Shown in pieces: positions 54,981 through 63,700 of a stretch of 64,000 nucleotides of DNA. Each line of letters begins with the position of its first letter. The stretch's first letter is position 1. The stretch spans positions 2,418,001-2,482,000 of the forward strand of contig CAWAHD010000002.1 of NCBI GenBank assembly GCA_963781785.1, in the 5' to 3' direction. The translations under genes were made by a program, and so were the position numbers. The notes under the pieces were generated by a model. It made no database searches. It saw only the letters and a list, made by a program, of their open reading frames with translations, and was not told the DNA's origin. The stretch is from CAWAHD01 sp963781785 (GTDB lineage Bacteria; Planctomycetota; Planctomycetia; Isosphaerales; Isosphaeraceae).

Positions 54981-56220
54981 GACCGTGCGCGCGCGGGCTC
55001 ACCGTCGGCGTCACCTTGATCGGGTGTCCGTCCGTCGCGTTCAGCCGAACGGCCTTCACCGCATTAGTCTCGACATTGTAGGCGAAGGCCACGTTCCCCG
55101 TCGGCGAGGCCGTGAACGAGTAGCCACCAAAGAGCCGGGTGGGTTGGAGTACGCCTTCCGGGGTGTCGGCCGGCGGAGACTCGCTGTCTGTGTCCACCGC
55201 GGGGAGGGCGTTTGTGTCGTTCGGGATGTCCTCTTTCTCTGCCTCAGCGAGTTTCGGTTGGACCGCCGGCGGCGGCACGACCTTCTGCGCCTCCTGGGCC
55301 GGATTCGATCGCTCCCTGGGTTTCTCGGATTCCTTGTCTTGATTCCCAGGATCCGTGGCGTGAGCCCGGTAGGTGAGGCTCGTCCCGGCTGCGGCGAGCG
55401 CCGACGCAACCAGAAGCATCGCCGTGGTGAGCTTGAGCTTGTTGAGCAGCATGGTCTTCAAAACCTCCCGTGTAAGGGCAGCGACTTCCGCGGAGACCAT
55501 CCCCGCCGTCACCGCCTGGCCCGCCGCCCCCAAGCTCGCAGCTTGAACCGTCGAGCGGACCAATTCGGATGGCGAGCCGGCCCGCGCCACATCATCTGCG
55601 AGCAGGACTCCCAGCGCCCCGATCGTGAGCGGCGTGCCGGGCCCAGACAATCGGCGCGCCAGGAGCGCCCTGGCCCTCGACAGCCGGCCCGAGACCGTGC
55701 CGACGGGCCAGCCGAGCTGCTCGGCCGCTTGCCGGTGGGTTTTCGCCTGAAGCTCGCAGAGGATGACGGGCATGCGGTACTTCTCGGGCAGGCGGTTCAC
55801 CTCCCGATCCAGCCGCGAGGGCAAATCGTCCGCGTGCTCTTTCGGGACGGCTTTGGGTTCGATCATCTCCCGGGCTGGGCGTTCCCGAACCCGCCGCCTC
55901 GCCCTGGTCGCCCTCGCTTTCATGGACGTCTGGAATGCCACCCCGTAGAGCCAGTTGCCGAGTTTCTCCCGCGGCATGATCGAAGCTGCCTTGCGTGCGA
56001 GGACCAGAAACGTGGCCTGAAAGGCGTCTTCGGCGTCGTGGTGATCGCGGAGGACACGGCGGCAGACGCCCCAGACGAGCGGCCCAAATCGCTCGACAAT
56101 CACCTCGAAGGCCGCGGCCTCACGCCGTTCCACGAACCGATCGAGCAATTGCCCGTCCGAGAGCATCCCGACGGCGCCCTCGTTGAAGAGGGTGCCCAGC
56201 TCTCGAATCGCCGCATGCAT
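54826..56220 (-). CDS. ECF-type sigma factor with membrane segment and C-terminal extension
   Basis: ATG 56220 was chosen over longer openings: GGAG lies upstream and MHAAIRELGTLFNEG is the usual start of this planctomycete group. Sigma region 2: LLDRFVERREAAAFEVIVER, GVCRRVLRDHHDAEDAFQAT; region 4: LPEKYRMPVILCELQAKTHR, LGWPVGTVSGRLSRARALLA. After residue 180 comes an extension with one membrane segment (LTTAMLLVASALAAAGTSL), a Glu/Pro-rich linker and the start of a beta-rich repeat domain, continued in another frame at 54980. So a membrane-tethered sigma factor with a probable external domain (inference); such fused sigma factors may sense signals without a separate anti-sigma. Confidence 0.88.
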   Translation of the reverse strand: MHAAIRELGTLFNEGAVGMLSDGQLLDRFVERREAAAFEVIVERFGPLVWGVCRRVLRDHHDAEDAFQATFLVLARKAASIMPREKLGNWLYGVAFQTSMKARATRARRRVRERPAREMIEPKAVPKEHADDLPSRLDREVNRLPEKYRMPVILCELQAKTHRQAAEQLGWPVGTVSGRLSRARALLARRLSGPGTPLTIGALGVLLADDVARAGSPSELVRSTVQAASLGAAGQAVTAGMVSAEVAALTREVLKTMLLNKLKLTTAMLLVASALAAAGTSLTYRAHATDPGNQDKESEKPRERSNPAQEAQKVVPPPAVQPKLAEAEKEDIPNDTNALPAVDTDSESPPADTPEGVLQPTRLFGGYSFTASPTGNVAFAYNVETNAVKAVRLNATDGHPIKVTPTVSPRAHGRGSASRGAEDHPGRPVQHRVRQVVAPGPGRTGQRSRRADVPGPRRLGVQCR

Positions 56221-56428
56221 GCCGCTGTGCTCCACCGCGCCGCCCCTTCGATCGTGCCGGGCCTCTATCCGGTATATTACCGGGTCGAGCCCTGACTCAT
56301 ACAACTTCCTCAAAACAATTGCGTGAACAGGGCAGACGCTTGCAGACCAAGACCGGGGTGAACGGCCGCTGGCTCTGCGCTATAATGCGGAGAGGGTCAG
56401 GCCGCATCGATTGGTGAGGAGGTCGCGG

Positions 56429-57106
56429 ATGCAGTCCAAGAAATCGCTGATGGCGTTCGTGGGAGTGGTTCTGGGGTTGTCTGCCGCCCTTTATGTGAGA
56501 GGAAAGTTTGCGATGTCGGAAACACCCGCTGTTCGCGAACCTGTTCGCGAACCTGTTCGAAAGCCGCCGGGGATGGAACAAGCGACATTCGGCAATGGCT
56601 GCTTCTGGTGTACCGAGGCCGTGTTTCAGCGGCTCTTGGGAGTGCAATCGGTCGTATCGGGCTTTAGCGGCGGCTCGGTGAAGAACCCCAGTTACCAGGA
56701 AGTCTGCACAGGCACCACCGGGCACGCCGAGGCGATCCAGATCACTTACGACCCGGCGCTCGTGTCGTATGAAGAACTTCTGGAAGTTTTCTGGCAGACG
56801 CATGACCCGACCACTCTGAACCGCCAGGGCAACGACGTGGGTACGCAGTATCGCTCGGTGATCTTCACTCACTCCGACGAGCAAAAAGAGCTTGCGGAAA
56901 AATACAAGAAGAAGCTCGACGCGTCCGGCGCATTCGCGGATCCCATCGTCACGGAGATCGTCCCGTTCACCGAGTTTTATCGGGCCGAGGACTACCATCA
57001 GAACTATTTCAACGACAACCCGCGGCAGCCGTATTGCCGGTTCATGATCGTGCCCAAGCTCGACAAGCTCAAAAAGGTGTTTCATGAAAAGCTGAAGACG
57101 GAGTAG
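56429..57106 (+). CDS. msrA: peptide methionine sulfoxide reductase MsrA, membrane-anchored or exported
   Basis: 225 residues. ATG 56429 has GAGGAGG upstream. An N-terminal hydrophobic segment (SLMAFVGVVLGLSAALYV) precedes the catalytic domain; a short repeat REPVREPVRK links them. The active-site motif GNGCFWC holds the nucleophilic Cys, followed by YDPALVSYEELLEVFWQTHD and GTQYRSVIF; the end EDYHQNYFNDNP, then PYC, supplies a resolving Cys. It reduces methionine-S-sulfoxide in proteins, here probably in the periplasm. Divergently placed to the sigma-factor gene. Confidence 0.97.
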   Translation: MQSKKSLMAFVGVVLGLSAALYVRGKFAMSETPAVREPVREPVRKPPGMEQATFGNGCFWCTEAVFQRLLGVQSVVSGFSGGSVKNPSYQEVCTGTTGHAEAIQITYDPALVSYEELLEVFWQTHDPTTLNRQGNDVGTQYRSVIFTHSDEQKELAEKYKKKLDASGAFADPIVTEIVPFTEFYRAEDYHQNYFNDNPRQPYCRFMIVPKLDKLKKVFHEKLKTE

Positions 57107-57150
57107 GCGCGCACGTCATTCAACGCTCCCGTGTACGGAAGATGACCGGT

Positions 57151-57275
57151 GTGCGTGGCCAAGATCATTGCTGCAAAATCGGCGATTCCTGAGCAAGTTA
57201 GCTGAGGCTGTTGAGAGAGCCCCCGTCTCATCGATTATCTTCAACCACGGTGAGTCATTTACCTTGGGAACTCTC
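57151..57275. repeat. 125-bp direct repeat, copy before ECF sigma factor
   Basis: Begins GTGCGTGGCCAAGAT and includes TCGGCGATTCC, GAGCAAGTTAGCTGAGG and ACCACGGTGAGTCA. About 80 percent the same as 59694-59817. It directly precedes the sigma-factor gene and could carry its promoter. Confidence 0.75.
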
Positions 57276-57289
57276 ACAGGATGGTGGTC

Positions 57290-57751
57290 ATGAATCAGCC
57301 GGGTGGAAGCGCGGGCTCCGATTCTCGCCGGCGCGGGTTCGCGACGACGCACTGGAGTCTCGTCGTGGCCGCCGCCGAGGGTGCGCCGGCCGATTCTCGC
57401 AACGCGCTCGCCGCGCTCTGCCGCACGTACTGGTATCCGCTCTACGCCTACCTGCGCTCGCATTGCCATGGGCAACACGACGCGGAGGACTTAACGCAAG
57501 AGTTTTTCGCCACACTGCTCGAGAAAGGGCATCTCCAGGCGGCGGACCGCCGTCGGGGCCGGTTCCGGTCATTCCTCCTGACCGTATTCAAGCGGTTCCT
57601 CGCCAAGGAGCAAGAGCGCGCCGAGCGCGCAAGCGTGGCGGTGGAAGAACCGTCCTCTCGCTCGACTTCCCATCGGGCGAGGAACGCTATCAGTGTGAGC
57701 CGTCCCACGACTGGACGGCGGAGCGCCTCTTCGACCGGCGCTGGGCTCTGA
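57290..57751 (+). CDS. ECF sigma factor, N-terminal part (frameshifted)
   Basis: Region 2 of an ECF sigma factor of the planctomycete type: FATTHWSLVVAAAEG, LCRTYWYPLYAYLRSHCHGQ, DAEDLTQEFFATLLEKGHL, RFRSFLLTVFKRFLAKEQER. ATG 57290 is favoured over ATG 57281 because AGGATGG lies seven bases before it. The frame is sound to about 57640; removing one GC from GAGCGCGCAAG (or adding four bases) continues as ERKRGGGRTVLSLDF in the next part. Together about 250 residues, normal for the family. Confidence 0.88.
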   Translation: MNQPGGSAGSDSRRRGFATTHWSLVVAAAEGAPADSRNALAALCRTYWYPLYAYLRSHCHGQHDAEDLTQEFFATLLEKGHLQAADRRRGRFRSFLLTVFKRFLAKEQERAERASVAVEEPSSRSTSHRARNAISVSRPTTGRRSASSTGAGL

Positions 57752-58047
57752 CGATTTTGGATCAGGTCTTGGCACGACTCGGTGCTCAGTACACCGCCAG
57801 CCGGAAAGGCCGTCTTTGGGAACAGCTTCAGCCCTATCTGACGGGAACCGCAGCCGCGCCGCCGTTGGCCACGGTCGCCGGCGCCCTGGGAATGACGGAA
57901 GGTGCGGTCAAGGTTGCCGTGCATCGCCTGCGACAGAGGTACCGTGAGCTGCTTCGAGACGCCGTCGCACAAACGGTTGCTCAGCCGGAAGATATCGACG
58001 ACGAGCTGGCGCACCTGCTGGCGGCCTTGCGCGGTGGGAGTACCTAG
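57640..58047 (+). CDS. ECF sigma factor, C-terminal part (frameshifted)
   Basis: Continuation: KRGGGRTVLSLDFPSGEERY, LFDRRWALTILDQVLARL and region 4 with the HTH ATVAGALGMTEGAVKVAVHR. The tail EDIDDELAHLLAALRGG is usual for this group. The kinase gene starts 85 bases downstream on the same strand; such pairs are common in planctomycetes, the kinase presumably controlling the sigma factor (family knowledge and inference). Confidence 0.88.
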   Translation, partial: GGRTVLSLDFPSGEERYQCEPSHDWTAERLFDRRWALTILDQVLARLGAQYTASRKGRLWEQLQPYLTGTAAAPPLATVAGALGMTEGAVKVAVHRLRQRYRELLRDAVAQTVAQPEDIDDELAHLLAALRGGST

Positions 58048-58132
58048 CGCGGTTTCCCGGGTGGTGTAACCTTCGGGCGGCTTTCCGTAAGTACAACAGT
58101 GGACACACCACGGTCGCGACGGGAGCTGCGTG

Positions 58133-59686
58133 ATGGCGGAGACACTTCGGTGTCCGGAATGCGATGCCGATCTGGCTGCGGACGCCCCCGAGGGCCTCTG
58201 CCCCGAATGCCTGCTGAGACAGGGCTTGTGCCGCGGAACCGGCGGTCCTGAGACGACCGGTCCCGCGGCGGCCGAGACGGGCTCGGGCACTCCAGGGGGA
58301 GCCGGGCCGAGGGCACCCTTCACCGCGTCCAGTCGCTTCGTTCCGCCCGAGCCTCGGGAACTGGCCAGGCACTTTCCCCAGCTCGAGATTCTCGCGCTGC
58401 TAGGCTCCGGCGGCATGGGGGCGGTGTACCAGGCGCGCCAGGCGGCGCTGGATCGTCTGGTGGCGCTCAAGATCCTGCCCCCGGGGGTCGCTCACGATCC
58501 CTCGTTCGCCGAACGATTCACCCGGGAGGCCCGTGTCCTCGCCCGGCTCAGCCATCAACACATCGTCAACATACACGATTTTGGCTGGGCCGGCGATCTG
58601 TACTACTTCATCATGGAGTTCGTGGACGGGATGAATCTGCGGCAATTGATCGCCGCTGGGAGGCTCGAGCCGAGCGCGGCGCTGGCGATCGTGCCCCAGA
58701 TCTGTGAAGCCCTTCAGTACGCACATGATGAAGGGATCATGCACCGCGACATCAAGCCGGAGAACATCCTGATCGACAAGAAGGGTCGGGTGAAGATTGC
58801 CGACTTTGGTCTGGCGAAGCTGCTCCATCGTGGTGCCGAGGGAGAACCGGCCTCACCTCGACTTTGGACGCTCACCGGCTCGGGGCAGGTCATGGGCACG
58901 CCGCACTACATGGCCCCGGAGCAGATGGAGAGGCCGCTGGCCGTCGATCACCGCGCCGACATCTATTCGCTGGGAGTGGTCTTCTACGAAATGCTCACCG
59001 GCGAGCTGCCGCTAGGCCGCTTCGCCCCCCCGTCGCGGAAGGTCCAGGTGGACATCCGGCTCGACGACGTCGTGCTGCGCTCGCTGGAGAAGGAGCCGGC
59101 GCGACGCTATCAACAGGCCGGCGAGGTGAAGACCGATGTGGAGAGCATTTCGCGGTCGGCTCTTACGCCCGCTGCTTCGTCCGCTCCTCGGCCGGTCGTC
59201 GGTCCGCTGCTCACGCCGGAAATCGAGGAGGCGCGGCGCCGAGTGGCTGGGCCAGCCATCGGGCTGATCGTGGCCGGCGTGCTGGCCAGTCTCCAGCCGA
59301 TTGCGATGCTCGGATTCCTCTTCACCAGGCAATTTTCCGACGAGCCCCACCTGCCCGGGTTCATGTTGTCCTCTTATTTCTTCCTTGCTCTCCTGGCTGT
59401 TCCCGTCGCTATGGTGGTCGGGGCCATGAAGATGTTGCGAATCCGATCCTACGTCTGGTCAAACACCGCCGGCGTGCTGGCTCTCTCGCCCCTTTCCGGA
59501 CTATTCTGGCCGATCGGACTGCTGATCGGAATCTGGGCGCTGGTGGTCCTTGGCCGCGACGACGTCAAGGAAGCCTTCCGCAAGCAGCGGAATCCCTTCG
59601 GCGTGCCCGATGTTGACGATCCGGGCGGCCCCGAAGCTCAAGCCTTTGCTCGATCGGGCGATCTTCCAGGAAGCACCGAGACCTGA
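58133..59686 (+). CDS. membrane Ser/Thr protein kinase with N-terminal zinc ribbon
   Basis: 517 residues. ATG 58133 (GGGAG upstream) rather than GTG 58130. The N-terminus LRCPECDADLAADAPEGLCP, then ECL, is a four-Cys zinc ribbon. The kinase domain is complete: glycine loop LLGSGGMGAVYQA, VALKIL with the catalytic Lys, MHRDIKPENILID, ADFGLAK and MAPEQMERP. The C-terminal 150 residues have three or four membrane segments (AIGLIVAGVLASLQPIAML, FFLALLAVPVAMVVGAM, GLFWPIGLLIGIWALVVL). Eukaryotic-type kinase paired with the ECF sigma gene upstream. Active-site residues are all present. Confidence 0.96.
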   Translation: MAETLRCPECDADLAADAPEGLCPECLLRQGLCRGTGGPETTGPAAAETGSGTPGGAGPRAPFTASSRFVPPEPRELARHFPQLEILALLGSGGMGAVYQARQAALDRLVALKILPPGVAHDPSFAERFTREARVLARLSHQHIVNIHDFGWAGDLYYFIMEFVDGMNLRQLIAAGRLEPSAALAIVPQICEALQYAHDEGIMHRDIKPENILIDKKGRVKIADFGLAKLLHRGAEGEPASPRLWTLTGSGQVMGTPHYMAPEQMERPLAVDHRADIYSLGVVFYEMLTGELPLGRFAPPSRKVQVDIRLDDVVLRSLEKEPARRYQQAGEVKTDVESISRSALTPAASSAPRPVVGPLLTPEIEEARRRVAGPAIGLIVAGVLASLQPIAMLGFLFTRQFSDEPHLPGFMLSSYFFLALLAVPVAMVVGAMKMLRIRSYVWSNTAGVLALSPLSGLFWPIGLLIGIWALVVLGRDDVKEAFRKQRNPFGVPDVDDPGGPEAQAFARSGDLPGSTET

Positions 59687-59693
59687 CGACCCT

Positions 59694-59817
59694 GTGCGTG
59701 GCCGAGATAATTGGCGGGAACTCGGCGATTCCCGAGCAACTTGGCTGAGGGCGTCGAGAAAGCCTCTGTCCCACCGATCATCTTGAGCCACGGTGCGTCA
59801 ATTACCTTGAGCACTCA
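59694..59817. repeat. 125-bp direct repeat, copy after kinase gene
   Basis: Begins GTGCGTGGCCGAGAT; second copy of 57151-57275 in the same orientation. The ECF-kinase pair is thus bracketed by direct repeats. The following DNA on the plus strand is not an ECF gene. Confidence 0.75.
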
Positions 59818-59830
59818 CATCCGACCGGAT

Positions 59831-60760
59831 TCAAGTTCCCGGCGCGCCCGCGTCGCTGGGCGCACGCGACAGGCCCTCGGCGGCGCCGCGCGCCGCTCGC
59901 CGGGTCGCGGGCTGCCGGGTGCTCCGCCCCCTTCGCCACGCTCCCCTGGCTCCCTCCGCTCTCGACCCTGGCCTGAACTCGGCACAGCGGAAGCCCAGAT
60001 CGACGCCCCGGGCCGAAGGCTCCTGGCGGTCGCGGAACGCCGCGCGTACGCCCTGCGCGCCGATGAGCCACGAGCCGCCCCGGACCACGCGGCGGGCGGA
60101 CGGCGATTCGGACGCCGACGCGCGAGCTCGGTCGGAATAGTCATCCGCCCAAACATCGGCGCACCACTCCCGCACATTTCCGAGCGTGTCGTACAGGCCC
60201 CAGGAATTCGCCTCCTTGCTGCCGACGGAGTGAGTCTGACGTCCGCTGTTCGCGCCGTACCACGCGATACCATCGAGGTTTTCGGAATAACGCGCAGTCC
60301 CCGTCCCCGCGCGACAGGAATACTCCCATTGAGCCTCGGAGGGAAGCGACAGTTGGAGACCATCAAGCCGCGAATTCAGGGACGTCAAGAATTCCTGGCA
60401 CTCTTGCCAGCTCACCGATTCGACGGGATGATCCGCCACCTTGAAACGGCTGGGATTCGCTCCCATGACGGCTTCCCAGAGGCCCTGTGTGCAAGGGGTG
60501 TCAAATATCCAGAAGCCGGATTCGATCGACATCAGTTGCCGTGGGCCTTCATCCGGAAACCGGCCTTCCTCATCCTCCGGGGAACCCATCCAGAAAACTC
60601 CGGGAGGGATCCAGCGAAGGCGCTGGACGACGTCGCCGACGTTGATCGCACACCAGGGACCATGCAGTCGATCCTCTCCCCATTCTGACGCCCAGGCCGG
60701 CGGAACGCCCCGCTGTAGAGGATGGGCCCACGTTCCTGGAGGATGACGCGTCGTCGACAT
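59831..60760 (-). CDS. FGE-sulfatase-like protein (SUMF1 domain), single module
   Basis: 309 residues. A lead-in (VPPAWASEWGEDRLHGPW) is followed by a complete formylglycine-generating-enzyme-like domain: QRLRWIPPGVFWMGSPEDE, GFWIFDTPCTQGLWEAVMG, VESVSWQECQEFLTSLNS, LSLPSEAQWEYSCRAGTG, GLYDTLGNVREWCADVW, RRVVRGGSWLIGAQGVRAA, LGFRCAEFR. The Cys pair used by true FGE near the C-terminus is not evident, so it is likely a structural or binding relative (C-type-lectin-like fold). The last 60 residues are Arg/Ala-rich and probably unstructured. It follows the two-module gene by 31 bases on the same strand and repeats its modules, so the pair is one locus. Confidence 0.92.
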   Translation of the reverse strand: MSTTRHPPGTWAHPLQRGVPPAWASEWGEDRLHGPWCAINVGDVVQRLRWIPPGVFWMGSPEDEEGRFPDEGPRQLMSIESGFWIFDTPCTQGLWEAVMGANPSRFKVADHPVESVSWQECQEFLTSLNSRLDGLQLSLPSEAQWEYSCRAGTGTARYSENLDGIAWYGANSGRQTHSVGSKEANSWGLYDTLGNVREWCADVWADDYSDRARASASESPSARRVVRGGSWLIGAQGVRAAFRDRQEPSARGVDLGFRCAEFRPGSRAEGARGAWRRGRSTRQPATRRAARGAAEGLSRAPSDAGAPGT

Positions 60761-60791
60761 TTTGCGCCTCAGGAAGAGCGATTCAATTCGC

Positions 60792-63700
60792 TCAGTTGCT
60801 CAAATACGGGTTTCTCCTCCGCCGGGGCGCTGCGCTCGCCGGGTCGCGGTCTCCGGGTTGCTCCGCAACCGTCGCCTCGCTCCCCTGCCTCGCTTCGCTC
60901 ACGAGCCCATGCCTGAACTCGGCACAGCGGAAGCCCAGATCGGCGTCCCGGAACGGGGGCACGGGGCGGTAGCGGTACGCCGCGCGCACGAGTCGCGCGA
61001 GGGTGAGCCACGAGCCGCCCCGGACCACGCGGTGGGCGGACGCGGAATCGGCCGACGGAGCCGCGCGCGATTTCTCCGTATCGTCGGTCACCCAAGGATC
61101 CTTGCACCACTCCAAGACATTCCCCAGCATGTCGTACAAGCCCCAAGGATTTGCCTTCTTCCTGGCCACGGGGTGCGTTCCGGCCTTCTCGAATTCGAAC
61201 TGCTTCTCCGGCCATTCTGAAGCATCCCAGCCGTTGCTCAGCTCGAAGTCGATCCCACTGTTCCCGCCGTACCAGGCAATTTCGTCAAGGATCGGCGCGC
61301 AGTTGATGCCCTCGGTCTTGAGAGGGCCGGCGTAGGTCGCGGTCGTGGTCCCCGCGCGGCAGGCGTACTCCCACTGGGCCTCCGACGGCAGCGAGAGAGA
61401 AAGACTGGCGTTTTCGAGTTTGAACCGTTCGTTGATTATCTCGACGAATCTCTGGCAATCGTCCCACGACACCTTCTCCACGGGCCGATCCGGCGACTTG
61501 AACTGACTCGGGTTCCCGCCCATCAGCGCTTCCCAGAGCGCCTGCGTACATGGTGTAGCGAACATCCAGAAGCCCTCCGCGATCGTAACCTCGTGTTGTG
61601 GTCCTTCGTCCGCGTATCGCCCTTCCTCGTCCGGAGGAGAACCCATCATGAACCGACCCGGCGGGATCCAGCGGAGGCGTTGGCGGACGGGGCGGAGCGG
61701 CGCATCGGGCGGAGCGTTTTTTTTCTTCCCGGCCGAAGGTCTCGTGGACGGCTTTGCGACTTTCGCGTCGATTGTGAACTCCGCCCAGAGCCCATACCTG
61801 TCTCGACCGATGGCTGAGGCCCACTTCGGACGCGTCGTCGTGCGGAGCACGACTTGCTCGACGTCCGAACTCACGCGCAACGGCGCCAGCCCCGCGAACG
61901 ACACGCCGTCTTTTCCGGGCGTGTCGAGATTGATCCAGCCCGCTCGCCCGGCGCTCTGATTGCGACCTAAGGGCCCCGGGGTTCTGATCTCGGCACAGCG
62001 GAAGCCCAGGTTGTTGAACCGGCCGGAGCGCGTCAGAGGGTAGCGGTATGCCGCGCGCACGTTGAACGCGACGTCGCGCCACGAGCCGCCCCGAATCACG
62101 CCGCGGGCGGACGCGGGGGCGCGTTTCTTCGCGTTAAAATGAGCAGCCCAGGCATCTTCACACCACTCAAGAACGTTGCCGAGCGTGTCGAACAAGCCCC
62201 AGTCGTTGGGTGCTTTTTTCCCGACCGGGTGCATCTCCCGCGCGCTGTTGTCCCAGTACCAGGCGATCTCGTTCAGGTCCTCGCGATAGCGCGGGGTATC
62301 CGTCCCCGCGCGGCAGGCGTACTCCCATTGCGCCTCCGACGGGAGCGTTAATTCCAGCCCCTCGCACGTTTCGTTTAACCGCTTGAGAAACTCCTGACAC
62401 TGATTCCAGCTCACGTTTTGAGCGGGACGATCCGATTTCGCTTGAACCCTCGGCAACTCGATGACGAAGCGAGCCCCCTGTCCAGCGCCCCCATCCTCGT
62501 AGATCGTGCCGTTGTGCCAGTTGATGATCCGAAGCACCGACGGCAAACCCAGACCCCGCGCTGGACGATCGTCGGAACGGGCGCCCGATTCGAAAATCCT
62601 CGCCTTCATGTACTGCGGCACGCCCGGACCATTATCGCTGAAGATGAGGCGAACCCAATCCGAGTCTTCTTTCTTCAGTAGCGTGACCGCCAAGGAGATT
62701 CTCACGCCGCCGACACTCCGCGCATTCAGAACCAGCTCGTTCAGCACTTGCACCATCAGCTCGCGGTTCAGATCCATCTCGATGCGGTCTAAATTCGCAT
62801 CGTTCCGTACATCGATGGAAAGGTCCAAATTGTTGGCGATCGAATCGTGAATCAATTCCATCAAGTCCACGCGCCGGATCGGCTCTCGGAATTCGCCGGG
62901 GTTTTTCGACATCACCGCGTCCCACAGGGCCTGGGTACAGGGCGTGTCAAACATCCAGAAACCCGACGCGATCGTCTCCTCGTGCCGCGGTCCTTCATTG
63001 GGATTGCGTCCGTCTTCGTCCTCTGGCGACCCCATCCAGAACGTGCCCGGTGGAATCCAGCGGAGGCGCTGCTTGACTGTTTGCACGCGCAGGTCGACCC
63101 AGGGCCCGAGATCATCTCTCCCCCAGCCGTCGGCCCACGCCGGTGCGATGCCGCCTTCCCAGAAGTCGTCGAGCGGCTCGATCTTGAGGCGGCTCTGGAA
63201 CGTGCGCAGCAAGACGAGAGGACTGCCGCCCCGGGATGCCGGGCCCACGGTCAGGCGATCGCCGAGCTGGCGAAGCTCGATCCGGCGTTCGGTTTCCGGC
63301 GGCAAGAACAGGGGATCCGCTCCGTCGGGAAGCACGGCATCGGGTTGATCGCGATGAACGATCGACCAGATCCGGTGCAACGCGCGGCTCAACCGATCGC
63401 GACCCTGATTGGCGACTTCCAGGAACCGCTGGGAGATTTCCCCATGCCAGGCTGCCAGTGGACCCAGCTCCGCGAACCCTGTTTTCGATTCGAGCAAAGC
63501 AGCCTGTGCTTCGAACCACGCGCACATCTCGCCGCGCTCGTCCTCCGACACGAGTGCGTCGAATCGGACGTTTCCCATCTCCGCATACCAGAGGCCCTCG
63601 TAGACCTTGTTGTGAGACGCCTCGACGCGCTCGTAGACCGGGCGCCGAAGCTCACGGCTCTGGCTGGGGAGCCCGGTGCGAAAACGATCGGCTTGGAGAC

